Positions 44,110 through 53,315 of a stretch of 64,000 bases of DNA are shown here, one piece after another; position 1 is the stretch's first letter, and each line of letters opens with the position of its first letter. A program made the position numbers and the translations under genes. Location of the stretch: positions 2,439,001 through 2,503,000 of the forward strand of contig JADJPV010000001.1 of the NCBI GenBank assembly GCA_016713085.1, written 5' to 3'. The notes below the pieces were generated by a model, which ran no database searches, was not told the DNA's origin, and saw only the letters and a program-made list of their open reading frames with translations. Origin of the DNA: Chitinophagaceae bacterium (GTDB lineage: Bacteria; Bacteroidota; Bacteroidia; Chitinophagales; Chitinophagaceae).

Positions 44110-44356
44110 TTATTCCCCTCCGCATGAGTGCATCTGGCATTCTTGCAATGTCTTAAACTTTGTTGAAGTAGCACATTGCTCAAATGAACCATCAGGTTTT
44201 TGAACCATGCAAAAATAAAATCTGCCGAATTTTACACAGGTACAGGGTACAATAGGGCTTACTCCTCTTTTTAGAGCTCTTGAAGGAGGTGAAGATTTTT
44301 TAGCTGCTTTTTTTTAAGGCTTTCTTTTTAGGCGCTGCCTTTTTTGCTTTAGCCAT
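44110..44356 (-). pseudogene. Small Lys/Ala-rich, six-cysteine protein, frameshifted in A8
   Basis: The ATG at 44356 begins MAKAKKAAPKKKALKK. At a run of eight A (44308-44315) the frame runs into a stop (KKSS*). With seven A it continues KAAKKSSPPSRALKRG and then a Cys module with PCTC, FGRFYFCM, SFEQC, LQEC and HSCGGE, 81 residues in all, ending at 44110. The second part has a good open frame with no other function, so I read both as one gene. The basic H1-like tail plus six Cys (38, 40, 49, 61, 73, 79) is unusual. Too short for most ORF callers. Confidence 0.65.
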
Positions 44357-44367
44357 GACAGTAGAGG

Positions 44368-45093
44368 TTAGAATTTAGTGAAATAACTGAAGCGTAATGC
44401 GTCAGGGTCTTCAAATATGGTACCTATATTAAATATCAATGGTTTTTTGCCGCCAAATCTGTTATCACTTAACTGGTAAATTTGTGTAACAGTAAAAGCA
44501 GACAGTTCAGGAATCGGATCGATTTCACTTGTAATAAAACGGATATTTAATTTTGTTTTCGATAAGTCAAAAGGACTGTAGAGGCTTCTGTTAGGATAGT
44601 AAGTTGACTTCTTATCTAATACCCATTCATTTTTCCTGCCTTTCTTTTTCGAATAGAATTTAATTCGTTTGTAAAACACTAATTCTCCATAATCATATTT
44701 CCCAATTAAGGCAGGGCCCATTCCAATACATCGATTGGCACCATCTAATATAGCAGGGAGAAATATTGCTGCATTAATTGTATCTATTTTGGTCTTAATC
44801 ACAAACAGTTTAAACTTCTTATCTAGTAAAGGAATTTCAAGTTTTTGTTTAGTTGAACTGTCATTCATAATTGTTTTTTCTGCAAGACCATCCCGATAGA
44901 TATAGTTTTCTGATAAATTAGCAACATATATTTTGCCACTTTTTATTTTAGACGTATCGTAGTTTTTATCTGTCGCAAACATGTTTTTTACATGTGTGAT
45001 GTTCATTTGTGCAGGCGAAAATGAAAGTTGTGTTGGTTTACAGCTAAACAACGCAATTGAAATGAATAGTATGGTTAATATCTTTCTCACCAT
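44368..45093 (-). CDS. Lipoprotein of unknown function
   Basis: 241 residues. The signal LTILFISIALFSC has a lipobox at residue 18. The mature protein is beta-rich and ends in Phe (YFTKF). It begins in the last codons of the upstream outer-membrane protein, overlapping by 7 bases (ATGGTGA), so the two are co-translated and probably act together in the envelope. No family recognised. Confidence 0.75.
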   Translation of the reverse strand: MVRKILTILFISIALFSCKPTQLSFSPAQMNITHVKNMFATDKNYDTSKIKSGKIYVANLSENYIYRDGLAEKTIMNDSSTKQKLEIPLLDKKFKLFVIKTKIDTINAAIFLPAILDGANRCIGMGPALIGKYDYGELVFYKRIKFYSKKKGRKNEWVLDKKSTYYPNRSLYSPFDLSKTKLNIRFITSEIDPIPELSAFTVTQIYQLSDNRFGGKKPLIFNIGTIFEDPDALRFSYFTKF

Positions 45094-46062
45094 TTAATGT
45101 TTTGCAGGTTATTGTATGAGCCACCGATAAAGAAGCGTGTATAATCTTTATTCGGATGAAAAGGATAATTACCCTTCAGATGAATCCAGTCTTGCACACC
45201 CCAAAAACGACCTTTCCGATCGATCATAGAACCGGCAAAGCCAATATCAAAACTTGTGTAAGGTCCTGTGCCGATCTTTAACTGATAGACTGATGTGTTG
45301 AAATTATTCGGCGTTTCTTTTTTCTTTTGTGCTGAATCGCCATACAATGGAACACTGATGCCGATGATATTGGCCAATTCATACAGCAATGGTTTGTAAC
45401 CGGTATATTGATCGTATCCAAATTCAAAAGTGTTATAGCCTTTAGGATGATGAACGAACATGGTACCGCCACCTGTCCAGTAACGGTCGAACCCATCAGA
45501 CAATCCTAATTTATTAAAAGGCACTGCATCATTATTATAGGTTACACCAACATCGCCAAAGGTTCCGCTGACGGCACCAAGAATCTGGTTCCTTCTGTGA
45601 TTGTTGAGCAGAAAATTTGTAGTAAGAAAAATTGCATAGCGCTGATTGGTGATGAGGTTGTAGTAGTCGCCATTGTGTAGTGTGCGCAGCTGTTTCAGGT
45701 AGGGCATATTTTTTCCCCAGCCTGCACCAATGGAAAAACTATTGGTAAAGTCAATTTGAATATCTCCAACCAGGGGATTAAGATTGGCGCCAATTGTTTT
45801 TGTATAAATGCTGACAGATGGCCCGTAGTGAAGCATGTAATGCTTATTATAAGTGCCAATAATGCTTAGTGAAGAAAAACCCTGATGCCCGGAAATTTTG
45901 CTGCTTACTCCGATGGAGCCAGATATTGCAGCCAAAATTTGCATTGAGATCAGTTGTCCATTTTGATTGACTGTAAACAATTGTTTCAGTGCTGAAAATA
46001 AAAAGCAGCAGTACAAAAAGAAGCAGGCGCTTGCTGAGTTGAATGATAGGTTGCTGGTGCAT
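45087..46062 (-). pseudogene. Outer-membrane beta-barrel protein, frameshifted near residue 42
   Basis: The ATG at 46062 gives a signal peptide, SKRLLLFVLLLFIFSTETIVYSQ, then SKWTTDLNAN. The rest is in another frame, from LAAISGSIGVSSKISGHQGF. Deleting one T from TTTT (AAAA at 45934-45937 on the plus strand) joins them as DLNANLAAISGSIG, 324 residues. The C-terminal part has barrel-like alternation and ends YTRFFIGGSYNNLQNIKW, with a terminal aromatic. It is coupled to the lipoprotein above. Sequence error or decay are equally possible. Confidence 0.72.
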
Positions 46063-46236
46063 CTGAAACAGGTTTCCGGTTAACGATACAGCACAAGAAA
46101 TGGTTTTTTGGGGAGAAATGAAATAGCCTGCTGTTGTAAGTTTTGCACATTGACTGCTTATGCAAAAAAATACAGAGGGATACAGAAAATTTACGGTGAG
46201 GTAACGAGAAGGTTGAAGCAGCAGTGGAGTAAAAAC

Positions 46237-46875
46237 TTATTTCTTTAGCACCATCACTGTACAAATGGTTCCAGGTAAGGGGTCCTTTACAGTGATTTCT
46301 TTTTGCAGAATACAAAACGGAACCAAACGTTCAATAAATGGTTTTGCCATTAACCGTTGGGGAGTTGAAAGCAGAATGATTGTGTCAGCATCTAAAAATC
46401 CATTAATCACTTTATAAATTGTTTCAAATACTTCCGGTTCATAGTTGATGTCGCTTACCAATATAACATCAGCAGTAAGATTTGGTGGCAATGCATCCCA
46501 GTCAAGCACACGGCTCTGCATGTTTTGAAAACCATTCTGCTCAATGGATTGTCGAATGCTTTCTACAGCTTCTTCTATATAGTCACTGCTAATCACTTCG
46601 TATGCAAACTGTGCTGCCAGTAAAGATGGCAAACCTAAACCTGCAGCCAGTTCCAGTATTTTTTTATGCTCAATCCAATGCGGCTGTTCTGCAATAAAAC
46701 TGCAAAGTGCTCTTGCTGCGGGCCACACCTGCGCCCAGTAAGGTGATGGGAAAGATGGATTATTTTTTTGCTGTGCTGTATACCATTGCTGCAACAGTAA
46801 TGCATCGGGCACATAAGCCTGCACGTGATAATCATCAAACTGAAATGTCTGTAATGTTGATTCCGGGTTCATCAA
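46237..46875 (-). CDS. Class I SAM methyltransferase, Methyltransf_16 type
   Basis: 212 residues. Motif I KILELAAGLGLPSLLAA, SDYIEEAVESI, and DVILVSDINYEPEVFETIY (the D/N-x-x-Y site seen in this family). These proteins methylate lysines in proteins or small molecules such as nicotinamide. The gene is 16 bases downstream of the fadD-like gene on the same strand, so an operon is likely. Substrate unknown. Confidence 0.85.
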   Translation of the reverse strand: MMNPESTLQTFQFDDYHVQAYVPDALLLQQWYTAQQKNNPSFPSPYWAQVWPAARALCSFIAEQPHWIEHKKILELAAGLGLPSLLAAQFAYEVISSDYIEEAVESIRQSIEQNGFQNMQSRVLDWDALPPNLTADVILVSDINYEPEVFETIYKVINGFLDADTIILLSTPQRLMAKPFIERLVPFCILQKEITVKDPLPGTICTVMVLKK

Positions 46876-46891
46876 TGATGCAAAGAAAAGA

Positions 46892-48532
46892 TTATTCCCA
46901 GATCACTTTTCCTTTTTGTTCAAACCAAACCGGATAAAAGGACTGATGAATTTTTTCTACCTGGTTACGTTTTACTTTCAGGGTAGGAGTGAGCAGGCCG
47001 TTTTCGACTAGCCAGTTTTCACGCATGATCACTGCTTTTCCCAGACGTTCAAAATTTTCGAGTGTAGGGTTTACTGAATCCAGCGAAGCAGCCAAACTCT
47101 CTATCAACTCTTCTTTTGTTTTCTGCTTACCGATATCAGACAAAGTAATTAAAGCAATGGGATGTGGAATGCCCATACCCACAACACAGGTTTGTTCAAT
47201 ATCTGTATTGGCCAGCAGTTTCATTTCAATGGGAGCAGGAGAAATATATTTCCCTTTATCTGTTTTAAACTGATCTTTTATGCGGCCTGTAACATATAAA
47301 AATCCATCATGATCATATTCGCAGATATCGCCGGTTTTTAAATATCCATCTTCATCAAACATTTCAGCAGTGAGCTCAGGTTCTTTGTAATAGCCTTTCA
47401 TATTGGCAATACTTTTTACTCTCAATTCACCTTCTTCCGAAATCTTTACACGCAGGCCGCTGAATGGTTTTCCAACCGAACCATGCCGGTATTCAAACGG
47501 ACGTTCAAAGTGTGCATACACACAATCTTCCGTCATACCCAATGCCTGGATTATTTTCACGCCGAGTTTATCGAACCATTTCAGCATATCAACCGATATG
47601 GGTGCAGAAGCACTGTAAATATGTGTTGCTCTTGATAGGCCGAGTTTCTTTCGAATCCCTTTTCTTACAACACTATTTAGAATAGGAATGGATAAGAGCA
47701 GGCTTAATTTTTTCTGTGGAATTTTTTTCAGGATACCTTCCCTGAACTTTCCCCATAAACGTGGCACGGCAAAAAATAACTGCGGTTGAATTTCTTCCAC
47801 ATTTTTTGCAAAGGTTTCAATTGATTCGGCAAATCAAATGGTTGAACCGCTGTAAAGTCCATTCATTTCAACACCTACACGTTCTGCAATATGACTGAGC
47901 GGCAAATAAGAAAATAATACCGACCTGTTTGGTAACTGAAGATCTTTTATTGCTACGGTTAATACTGCATCAAAATTCCCTGCTGTATGAACTACACCTT
48001 TTGGTTTACCTGTTGTACCCGATGTATAAATGATGGTCATGATTTCATCAGCCGTCCAGTTATATACATCTGTCAAGGGAGCTGATTGCTGAACAAGTTC
48101 ATTCCAGCTATGTTTTTCTTTGCGTTCGTAATCATCAAATCCAATACGGATCAGGTTAGAAGGTATACCATTTTCCTGCGATGCAAAATCATCGAGCTTG
48201 CCAATGAAAATTGCTTTGGCATCGCTGTGTTCAAGAATTGGTTGTATTGATGCTGCTGTTAATGTAGGATAGATGGGGATTGAAACACATCCTGCCATCA
48301 TAATGGCGATATCAGCCATCATCCAGTGTGCACAGTTTTTTGAAAGAATAGCTACATGACTTTTTGCAGGAAGGTTTAATGCTTTTAATGCAGAGGCCAT
48401 TCGCCTGCTTTCATCAGCAGCCTGTTTCCAGCTCCATTCTTTCCATTGCCCATTGAAAGGTTGACGGAGAAAAATATCATTGGGTATTTCCTGTTCATAC
48501 TTCAGGAACTGGTGCAGAGGGGTTGATGGCAT
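46892..48532 (-). pseudogene. Long-chain acyl-CoA synthetase (FadD-like), one in-frame TGA
   Basis: The gene reads as one frame except for TGA at 47834-47836, between STI and FAESIETFAKNVEE. The N-terminal part has the P-loop-like IIYTSGTTGKPKGVVHT; the C-terminal part has TGDICEYDHDGFLYVTGRIKD and KVKRNQVEK. Repaired, it would be 546 residues, near the family size (usually ~590). In relatives the position after STI is usually Tyr, Ser or Cys, reachable from TGA by one base change. TGA is a normal stop in this genome (ftsI, murG), so suppression is not expected. The enzyme activates long-chain fatty acids with CoA. Confidence 0.88.
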
Positions 48533-48582
48533 GGCAATCGTTTTTGGATAAACTAATCTACTGAATATATTTTTCAGAAACT

Positions 48583-48599
48583 AAACTTTGACAAAGTTT
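48583..48599. repeat. AAACTTTG-A-CAAAGTTT palindrome
   Basis: A perfect 8+8 palindrome around one A. It lies between the end of the TonB receptor gene (48669) and the start of the fadD-like gene (48532). Two degenerate copies are at 42125-42189. Confidence 0.75.
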
Positions 48600-48668
48600 T
48601 GAAATGACCGGAGTAAATAAAATAATGCTTAATGCCGAGAACTAAAGACAATCGGCTTTTGACTGATT

Positions 48669-51152
48669 TTACCACCTCGCTACAATCTTAAAATTGATCA
48701 ACCGTGGAGTTAAGCGGTTGGGAATAGAAAAAACAGTATTACTGAAGTCTTTAATAAGCATATAAGAAATTGTATTGGGGCGGTCAATAACATTGAAAAT
48801 TTCCAGACTTGCCCAGATGCTGTTGAATTCCCTGAAAGGATTGTGGCTTCTTCTTTTGCTGCTTTCACCATCAAGCAATAATGCACTGAAACCAAAATCA
48901 ACACGGATATACGGATCAATGGTTAATGCATTCCTGTACTTCACACTGTTTGGAATATTATAGGGCAGATTAGTGCCGTATAAAAAGTTCATGGAAAATT
49001 TAAAGTTCTTATTGGTTGCCAGGTAATCCTGGTAAAACATACCAAAGGTAAGGAAACGGTCTGTCGGTCTTCTGATCCATCCTCCCTGCATTAATGTGCT
49101 GTCAATTGGATTGTTTAATGAATCGAGTTTGTAATTGTACCACTGATCATTGTTTAAGTTTTCTCTTGAACGCATCAAACCAATACTCACCCAGCTTTCT
49201 GCATCCTTCACCAGTTCTCCAAATATTCTTGCTTCAATACCGGTAGTGTATGCTTTGGCACTGTTGCTGCCGAAATAGCGAATACGTACATTATCTATAT
49301 CATAAGGCACCACATCGTACATGTGTTTGTAATAAGCTTCTACCTGCAATTTAAATGGCCGATTACCCCAGCCTTTAAAATTATAATCAATGCCTGCAAC
49401 TGCCTGCCAGCTTTTTTGTGCCTTTACATCTTTATTCACTGTTCCATCGTAACGTCTTAGTTCACGGTAGAAAGGTGGCTGATGATAAGCTCCTGCTGAT
49501 GTACGGATGATGATATCTTTCTTCCACTTTGGTTTAAAGGCAAACTGAATTCTTGGCTGTACAAGGAATTCATTATTCAATGTGTTGTAATTATAACGAA
49601 CACCAACCTGCAATGTCATGTTCAGTGAATCATTCAAAACAATATTATCCTGCACATAACCCTGTGTGCGGAAGAAAGAAAAATCAGATGTTGATTTAAT
49701 GACTTTGCTCAACTGCAGCAGGTTTGGATTGAAGGGTAGTGTATAACCTGCGCTGTCCTGCAACTCCCATTCATTTAATTTATCGCTGATGGTTTGACGT
49801 TCGAAGCTGTTTCCCCATTGAAAAAAATGTTTCCCTTTTTCAAGGCTTCCTTTGTGTGTTGCATTCTGTATTTGAATGTTGAGACGGTTCCTGGCAAAAT
49901 TTTGAAACACACCTGAACCCAAAGGGCTAACGATTAAACCAAAACTTGCACGGCTTCTGTCGAAGTCACGTTCACCAAATAAATAAGCACCCTGTATATC
50001 GAACGATTCTTCTTCCTTATTGCTGAACTGGCTCAGCATCCATTTCAACTTTAAATTTTTCCGTGGCTGATGATTGGCTGCAATGCCAAACATGGTAGTG
50101 CTGTACTGATCTCTTTCACCACCGGCAAAATAAATATCCAAACCAAGATTGGCAGTGAAGAAAGGAGAGAAGACAGAAGCCGTTTGACTGCTGAATTCAG
50201 GATTCAGTTTGAATTGTGTTCTGGAAAGATTGGTCATTCCTTCAAACATCCATTTGTTATTTGGCTGCCAGGTAATATATCCCTGGAAATCGTTGCTGGA
50301 TGGAACATAGTTTCCTTTTGTTTGCTGACTGCTCAGCAAACTCTGGTTGCTTTTATTTCTTGCTCCTGCAACAAAACTTACTTTGCCATCTTTTGTGCCA
50401 CCTTCAAAATGCAAACCCTGTTCAAGCAATGAAATGTAAGCAGAACCTCCAAAGGCTTTAGGTCGTTTGTATTGAATGTCGAGCACGCTGCTCATCTTAT
50501 CGCCAAACTTAGACTGAAAACCTCCATTGTAAAATGTAAGACTCCGCACCATTTCAGGATTGATGAAACTCAACCCTTCCTGTTGCCCCTGGCGAACGAG
50601 ATAAGGACGGAATACTTCAAAATCGTTTACATAAATTAAGTTTTCATCATAACTGCCGCCACGTACAGAATACTGTGATGTAAGTTCATTGTTACTTCCT
50701 ACAAAAATTTTGATCAGTGCTTCCACACCACCTGTGGCAGAAGGAAGGATCAGTGCATTTTTTGGATTGATACGGAAGGAAGAGGCTTCTGTTCTTATCC
50801 GGTCATCTTTTACCGTTACTTCCTGTAATTCTTTTACACCTTTTTCCAAACGGAGTACAATCTGTTCTTCTTCTCCTTCATTTAAAAAGAAATTTCGTTG
50901 TTCGGTGCGGTAAGAAGTATAGGAAAAGATGAGGGCAAATGCTTTATCAGCAGGAACTTTTATTTTGAAGAAACCGGAATCGTTGCTGATAACGCCTGTT
51001 GAACGGCCAAGAATAACAACCGAAACATTGCTGAGCGGATGTTCATTATCATCCAGCACTTTGCCGCTTACAGTTGCGGATTTCTTTTGCGAATAAGCAA
51101 AAGAAGAAACAAGCAGCATGAGTAAGAGGAAACAGTTTTGGGTTGCTTTCAT
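48669..51152 (-). CDS. TonB-dependent receptor
   Basis: 827 residues: signal peptide (LLLMLLVSSFAYSQ), a carboxypeptidase-regulatory-like domain (about 25-110, VSGKVLDDNEHPLSNVSVVILG), a plug (ATGGVEALIKIF...VRGGSYDENLIYVND), then the beta barrel. The final strand ends in RLINFKIVARW with the terminal aromatic. There is no SusD-like gene beside it, so it is not a typical polysaccharide-uptake pair. Ligand unknown. Confidence 0.93.
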   Translation of the reverse strand: MKATQNCFLLLMLLVSSFAYSQKKSATVSGKVLDDNEHPLSNVSVVILGRSTGVISNDSGFFKIKVPADKAFALIFSYTSYRTEQRNFFLNEGEEEQIVLRLEKGVKELQEVTVKDDRIRTEASSFRINPKNALILPSATGGVEALIKIFVGSNNELTSQYSVRGGSYDENLIYVNDFEVFRPYLVRQGQQEGLSFINPEMVRSLTFYNGGFQSKFGDKMSSVLDIQYKRPKAFGGSAYISLLEQGLHFEGGTKDGKVSFVAGARNKSNQSLLSSQQTKGNYVPSSNDFQGYITWQPNNKWMFEGMTNLSRTQFKLNPEFSSQTASVFSPFFTANLGLDIYFAGGERDQYSTTMFGIAANHQPRKNLKLKWMLSQFSNKEEESFDIQGAYLFGERDFDRSRASFGLIVSPLGSGVFQNFARNRLNIQIQNATHKGSLEKGKHFFQWGNSFERQTISDKLNEWELQDSAGYTLPFNPNLLQLSKVIKSTSDFSFFRTQGYVQDNIVLNDSLNMTLQVGVRYNYNTLNNEFLVQPRIQFAFKPKWKKDIIIRTSAGAYHQPPFYRELRRYDGTVNKDVKAQKSWQAVAGIDYNFKGWGNRPFKLQVEAYYKHMYDVVPYDIDNVRIRYFGSNSAKAYTTGIEARIFGELVKDAESWVSIGLMRSRENLNNDQWYNYKLDSLNNPIDSTLMQGGWIRRPTDRFLTFGMFYQDYLATNKNFKFSMNFLYGTNLPYNIPNSVKYRNALTIDPYIRVDFGFSALLLDGESSKRRSHNPFREFNSIWASLEIFNVIDRPNTISYMLIKDFSNTVFSIPNRLTPRLINFKIVARW

Positions 51153-51198
51153 GAAAGATAAAACTAAGCCTTTCTGCTATAACGGAAAGGAGAAGAAC

Positions 51199-51645
51199 TT
51201 ATTTTTTAAGGTACAGGTAATCATGTCTTATTGGTGTGGCTGCTCCATTGATTTTACAGGATTGAATAGAATTACCACACATGACCTTATATCTTGATTT
51301 ACGGCCTTCCTGTTGAGGTTCGTTCATCTCTGTAATATAAAATACTGAGTTGGTTGACGGGATGCGGATGAGGTAATCATATTTGCTTAAGAGTCTTGCT
51401 GTGCTGGTGGAGGCTGTGATTATCAATGTATCATTACTTTGCCTGTAACGGGTAACATTACTGTCAATCACAAGGCTGTCAATCTGTGCTGCAAATTCTT
51501 TGCCTTTTTCATATGTTTTCAGAATAATGATATCTGCCTCCTGTTGCGTAAAGCCAACTAATTGTATTTGCAAACCATCTGAAGGCGCACAGGGATAGGT
51601 ACAGGAAAAGAAAGCGAACAATAAAAGAATGCTGATGTATTTCAT
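51199..51645 (-). CDS. Small lipoprotein, unknown
   Basis: 148 residues with a lipobox at FAFFSC (residue 15) and three further Cys that may form disulphides. The mature part is beta-rich. It is 34 bases after rpe and 46 bases before the TonB receptor, all on the same strand; a weak stem (CCTTTC / GAAAGG) is between it and the receptor. No family recognised. Confidence 0.7.
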   Translation of the reverse strand: MKYISILLLFAFFSCTYPCAPSDGLQIQLVGFTQQEADIIILKTYEKGKEFAAQIDSLVIDSNVTRYRQSNDTLIITASTSTARLLSKYDYLIRIPSTNSVFYITEMNEPQQEGRKSRYKVMCGNSIQSCKINGAATPIRHDYLYLKK

Positions 51646-51679
51646 ACAGGTAAGAGTTCCATTTGAATACCAATGCTGC

Positions 51680-52330
51680 TTACTGTATACTTTTCAGTTG
51701 ACTGATTGTTTCTTTTGGATTAGCAGATCTGAATACAGTATTACCGGCAACAAGAACCGTAGCACCGGCATCAAGTATGGTCTTTGCATTGTCCAGCGTA
51801 ACGCCACCATCAATTTCAATCTCAACCTTCAATCCTTTTTCATCAATCATTTGTCGCAGCTCTTTTATTTTATTGAGTGTGTTGGGAATAAAGGATTGTC
51901 CGCCAAAGCCGGGGTTTACACTCATGATGCAAACCAAATCAATATCAGCCAGGATATCTTTCAGTACAGAAACCTTTGTGTGCGGATTCAATGCAACACC
52001 AGCTTTCATTCCAAGGCTTTTGATTTGCTGAATATTGCGGTGCAGATGCGGACAGGCTTCATAGTGAACAGAAAGAATATCGGCTCCGGCTTTCTTAAAC
52101 AGCTCCGTATATTTTCCCGGTTCTTCAATCATCAGGTGTACATCAAATGTTTTGGTTGAAGCTTTGCGTAAAAACTCAATGATCATTGGCCCGAAGGTGA
52201 TATTGGGAACAAAATGGCCATCCATTACATCAAGGTGATACCAATCGGCCTCGCTGGCATTGAGCATTTCACAATCGGCCTGGAGGTTTATAAAGTTTGC
52301 TGATAATAATGAAGGAGCAATAATCGCCAT
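51680..52330 (-). CDS. rpe: Ribulose-phosphate 3-epimerase
   Basis: 216 residues, the normal size. Motifs: SLLSANFINLQAD, HLDVMDGHFVPNITFGP (metal and catalytic Asp), MSVNPGFGGQSFIP, IEIDGGVTLDNA. It interconverts ribulose 5-phosphate and xylulose 5-phosphate in the pentose phosphate pathway. A word-like repeat lies directly upstream. Confidence 0.97.
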   Translation of the reverse strand: MAIIAPSLLSANFINLQADCEMLNASEADWYHLDVMDGHFVPNITFGPMIIEFLRKASTKTFDVHLMIEEPGKYTELFKKAGADILSVHYEACPHLHRNIQQIKSLGMKAGVALNPHTKVSVLKDILADIDLVCIMSVNPGFGGQSFIPNTLNKIKELRQMIDEKGLKVEIEIDGGVTLDNAKTILDAGATVLVAGNTVFRSANPKETISQLKSIQ

Positions 52331-52333
52331 TTG

Positions 52334-52394
52334 AATAGTTTGTAGTTTATTGTTTGTAGTTGACTTTCTTATTTTTTATTCGTCATTTCTGATT
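52334..52394. repeat. TTTGTAGT/TTTATT word spacer
   Basis: The text TTTGTAGTTTATTGTTTGT is followed by shuffled ATTTTTTATT and CATTTCTGATTTCTCATTTC blocks. It lies between rpe and the TPR lipoprotein gene. Same character as the spacers at 5626, 13757 and 41114. Confidence 0.5.
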
Positions 52395-52396
52395 TC

Positions 52397-53221
52397 TCAT
52401 TTCAATGCACCCAATCGTTTCAGCGCATCTCTTGCTTCTGTAATACTTTGGTCAAGTGCCAGTGAACGTTTATAATTGTCAATGGCTTCCTGTGTTTTGT
52501 TCAGCTTTTCTTCTGCCTTCGCCATCCAGAAATAACCGTCGGCAAACTTGTTGCTGATACTGGTGCTGCGCTCAAATTGTTTATGTGCTTCAGCAAAGTT
52601 GCCCATATCATAGTATACCAGTCCTTTTTCTATATAAGCTTCGAGGTAGGTATAATCTTCTTTAATGATCTGGTCGTAAATGCGGAGGGCATTCTTTGTA
52701 TCTTTTACCTTATTATAATAAACAGCTTTTACAAAAAGAATATCACTTCTCAATTTTACAGCTGTTGGATCTTTCAGCATTACTTCACAAATGGTCAATG
52801 CATTTTTGTTTCCTGTTTCCGCATACAAAGATGCCAGGCGCAATTGAGCTTCTGTAAAAATTCCTGCTGCTGTTATTGATTGCTCAAAGAAAGAAATGGC
52901 ACCGGTTGTATCGCCTTTCTTTTCCAGCGCATCGGCTTTCATAAACAGATAAGCCGGGCTGGACGGATTTTTTTTCAGTAATACTTCCACCTGCTCCAGT
53001 GCTTTGCCGTATTGATTTGTAAGAACTAGCTGCTCCACCAAACCTTCTCTTAAACTGTCGGCCTGGGGTTCTTTACTGAGTTCTGTTTCCAGCTCTTTGA
53101 TCTGAATGCTGCCTGTGGCAGTATCAATTGCTGCGTCTTCCTTTTTTGTGCTCCCATTATTATTACATGCGGCAAAAAAGAATAAAAAAAAGACGGAAAC
53201 GGGAACAGCTCTCAAATTCAT
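52397..53221 (-). CDS. TPR-repeat lipoprotein
   Basis: 274 residues. A signal with lipobox FFAAC (residue 19). Then five to six TPR repeats (EQVEVLLKKNPSSPAYLFMKADALEKKGDTTGAISFF, and DNYKRSLALDQSI near the end; described, not contiguous). TPR lipoproteins commonly scaffold envelope complexes. The ATG is 4 bases downstream of a perfect -7 box, implying a leaderless message. Confidence 0.85.
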   Translation of the reverse strand: MNLRAVPVSVFFLFFFAACNNNGSTKKEDAAIDTATGSIQIKELETELSKEPQADSLREGLVEQLVLTNQYGKALEQVEVLLKKNPSSPAYLFMKADALEKKGDTTGAISFFEQSITAAGIFTEAQLRLASLYAETGNKNALTICEVMLKDPTAVKLRSDILFVKAVYYNKVKDTKNALRIYDQIIKEDYTYLEAYIEKGLVYYDMGNFAEAHKQFERSTSISNKFADGYFWMAKAEEKLNKTQEAIDNYKRSLALDQSITEARDALKRLGALK

Positions 53222-53225
53222 GCGG

Positions 53226-53233
53226 CAAAACTA
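53226..53233 (-). promoter_or_regulatory. -7 box TAGTTTTG next to the TPR lipoprotein start
   Basis: On the minus strand TAGTTTTG is followed by CCGC and the ATG. The distance suggests transcription starts at the ATG. Confidence 0.45.
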
Positions 53234-53291
53234 AATTATTTTCTGTTTGGGGTTCTTACAAATTCCTGACATTTGCAGCTTTCAGAGACAA

Positions 53292-53299
53292 TATATTTA
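53292..53299 (+). promoter_or_regulatory. Weak -7 box TATATTTA for the PD40 gene
   Basis: TATATTTA differs from TAnnTTTG in the last base; TTTG at 53272-53275 could be the -33 element at 16 bases. It lies 16 bases before the plus-strand start. Confidence 0.35.
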
Positions 53300-53315
53300 C
53301 CAAAATTTTTGATTC

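Noticed and set aside
47834..47836. Selenocysteine reading of the fadD TGA
   Set aside because: The site is not catalytic, no SECIS-like stem was evident, and TGA is an ordinary stop in this window.
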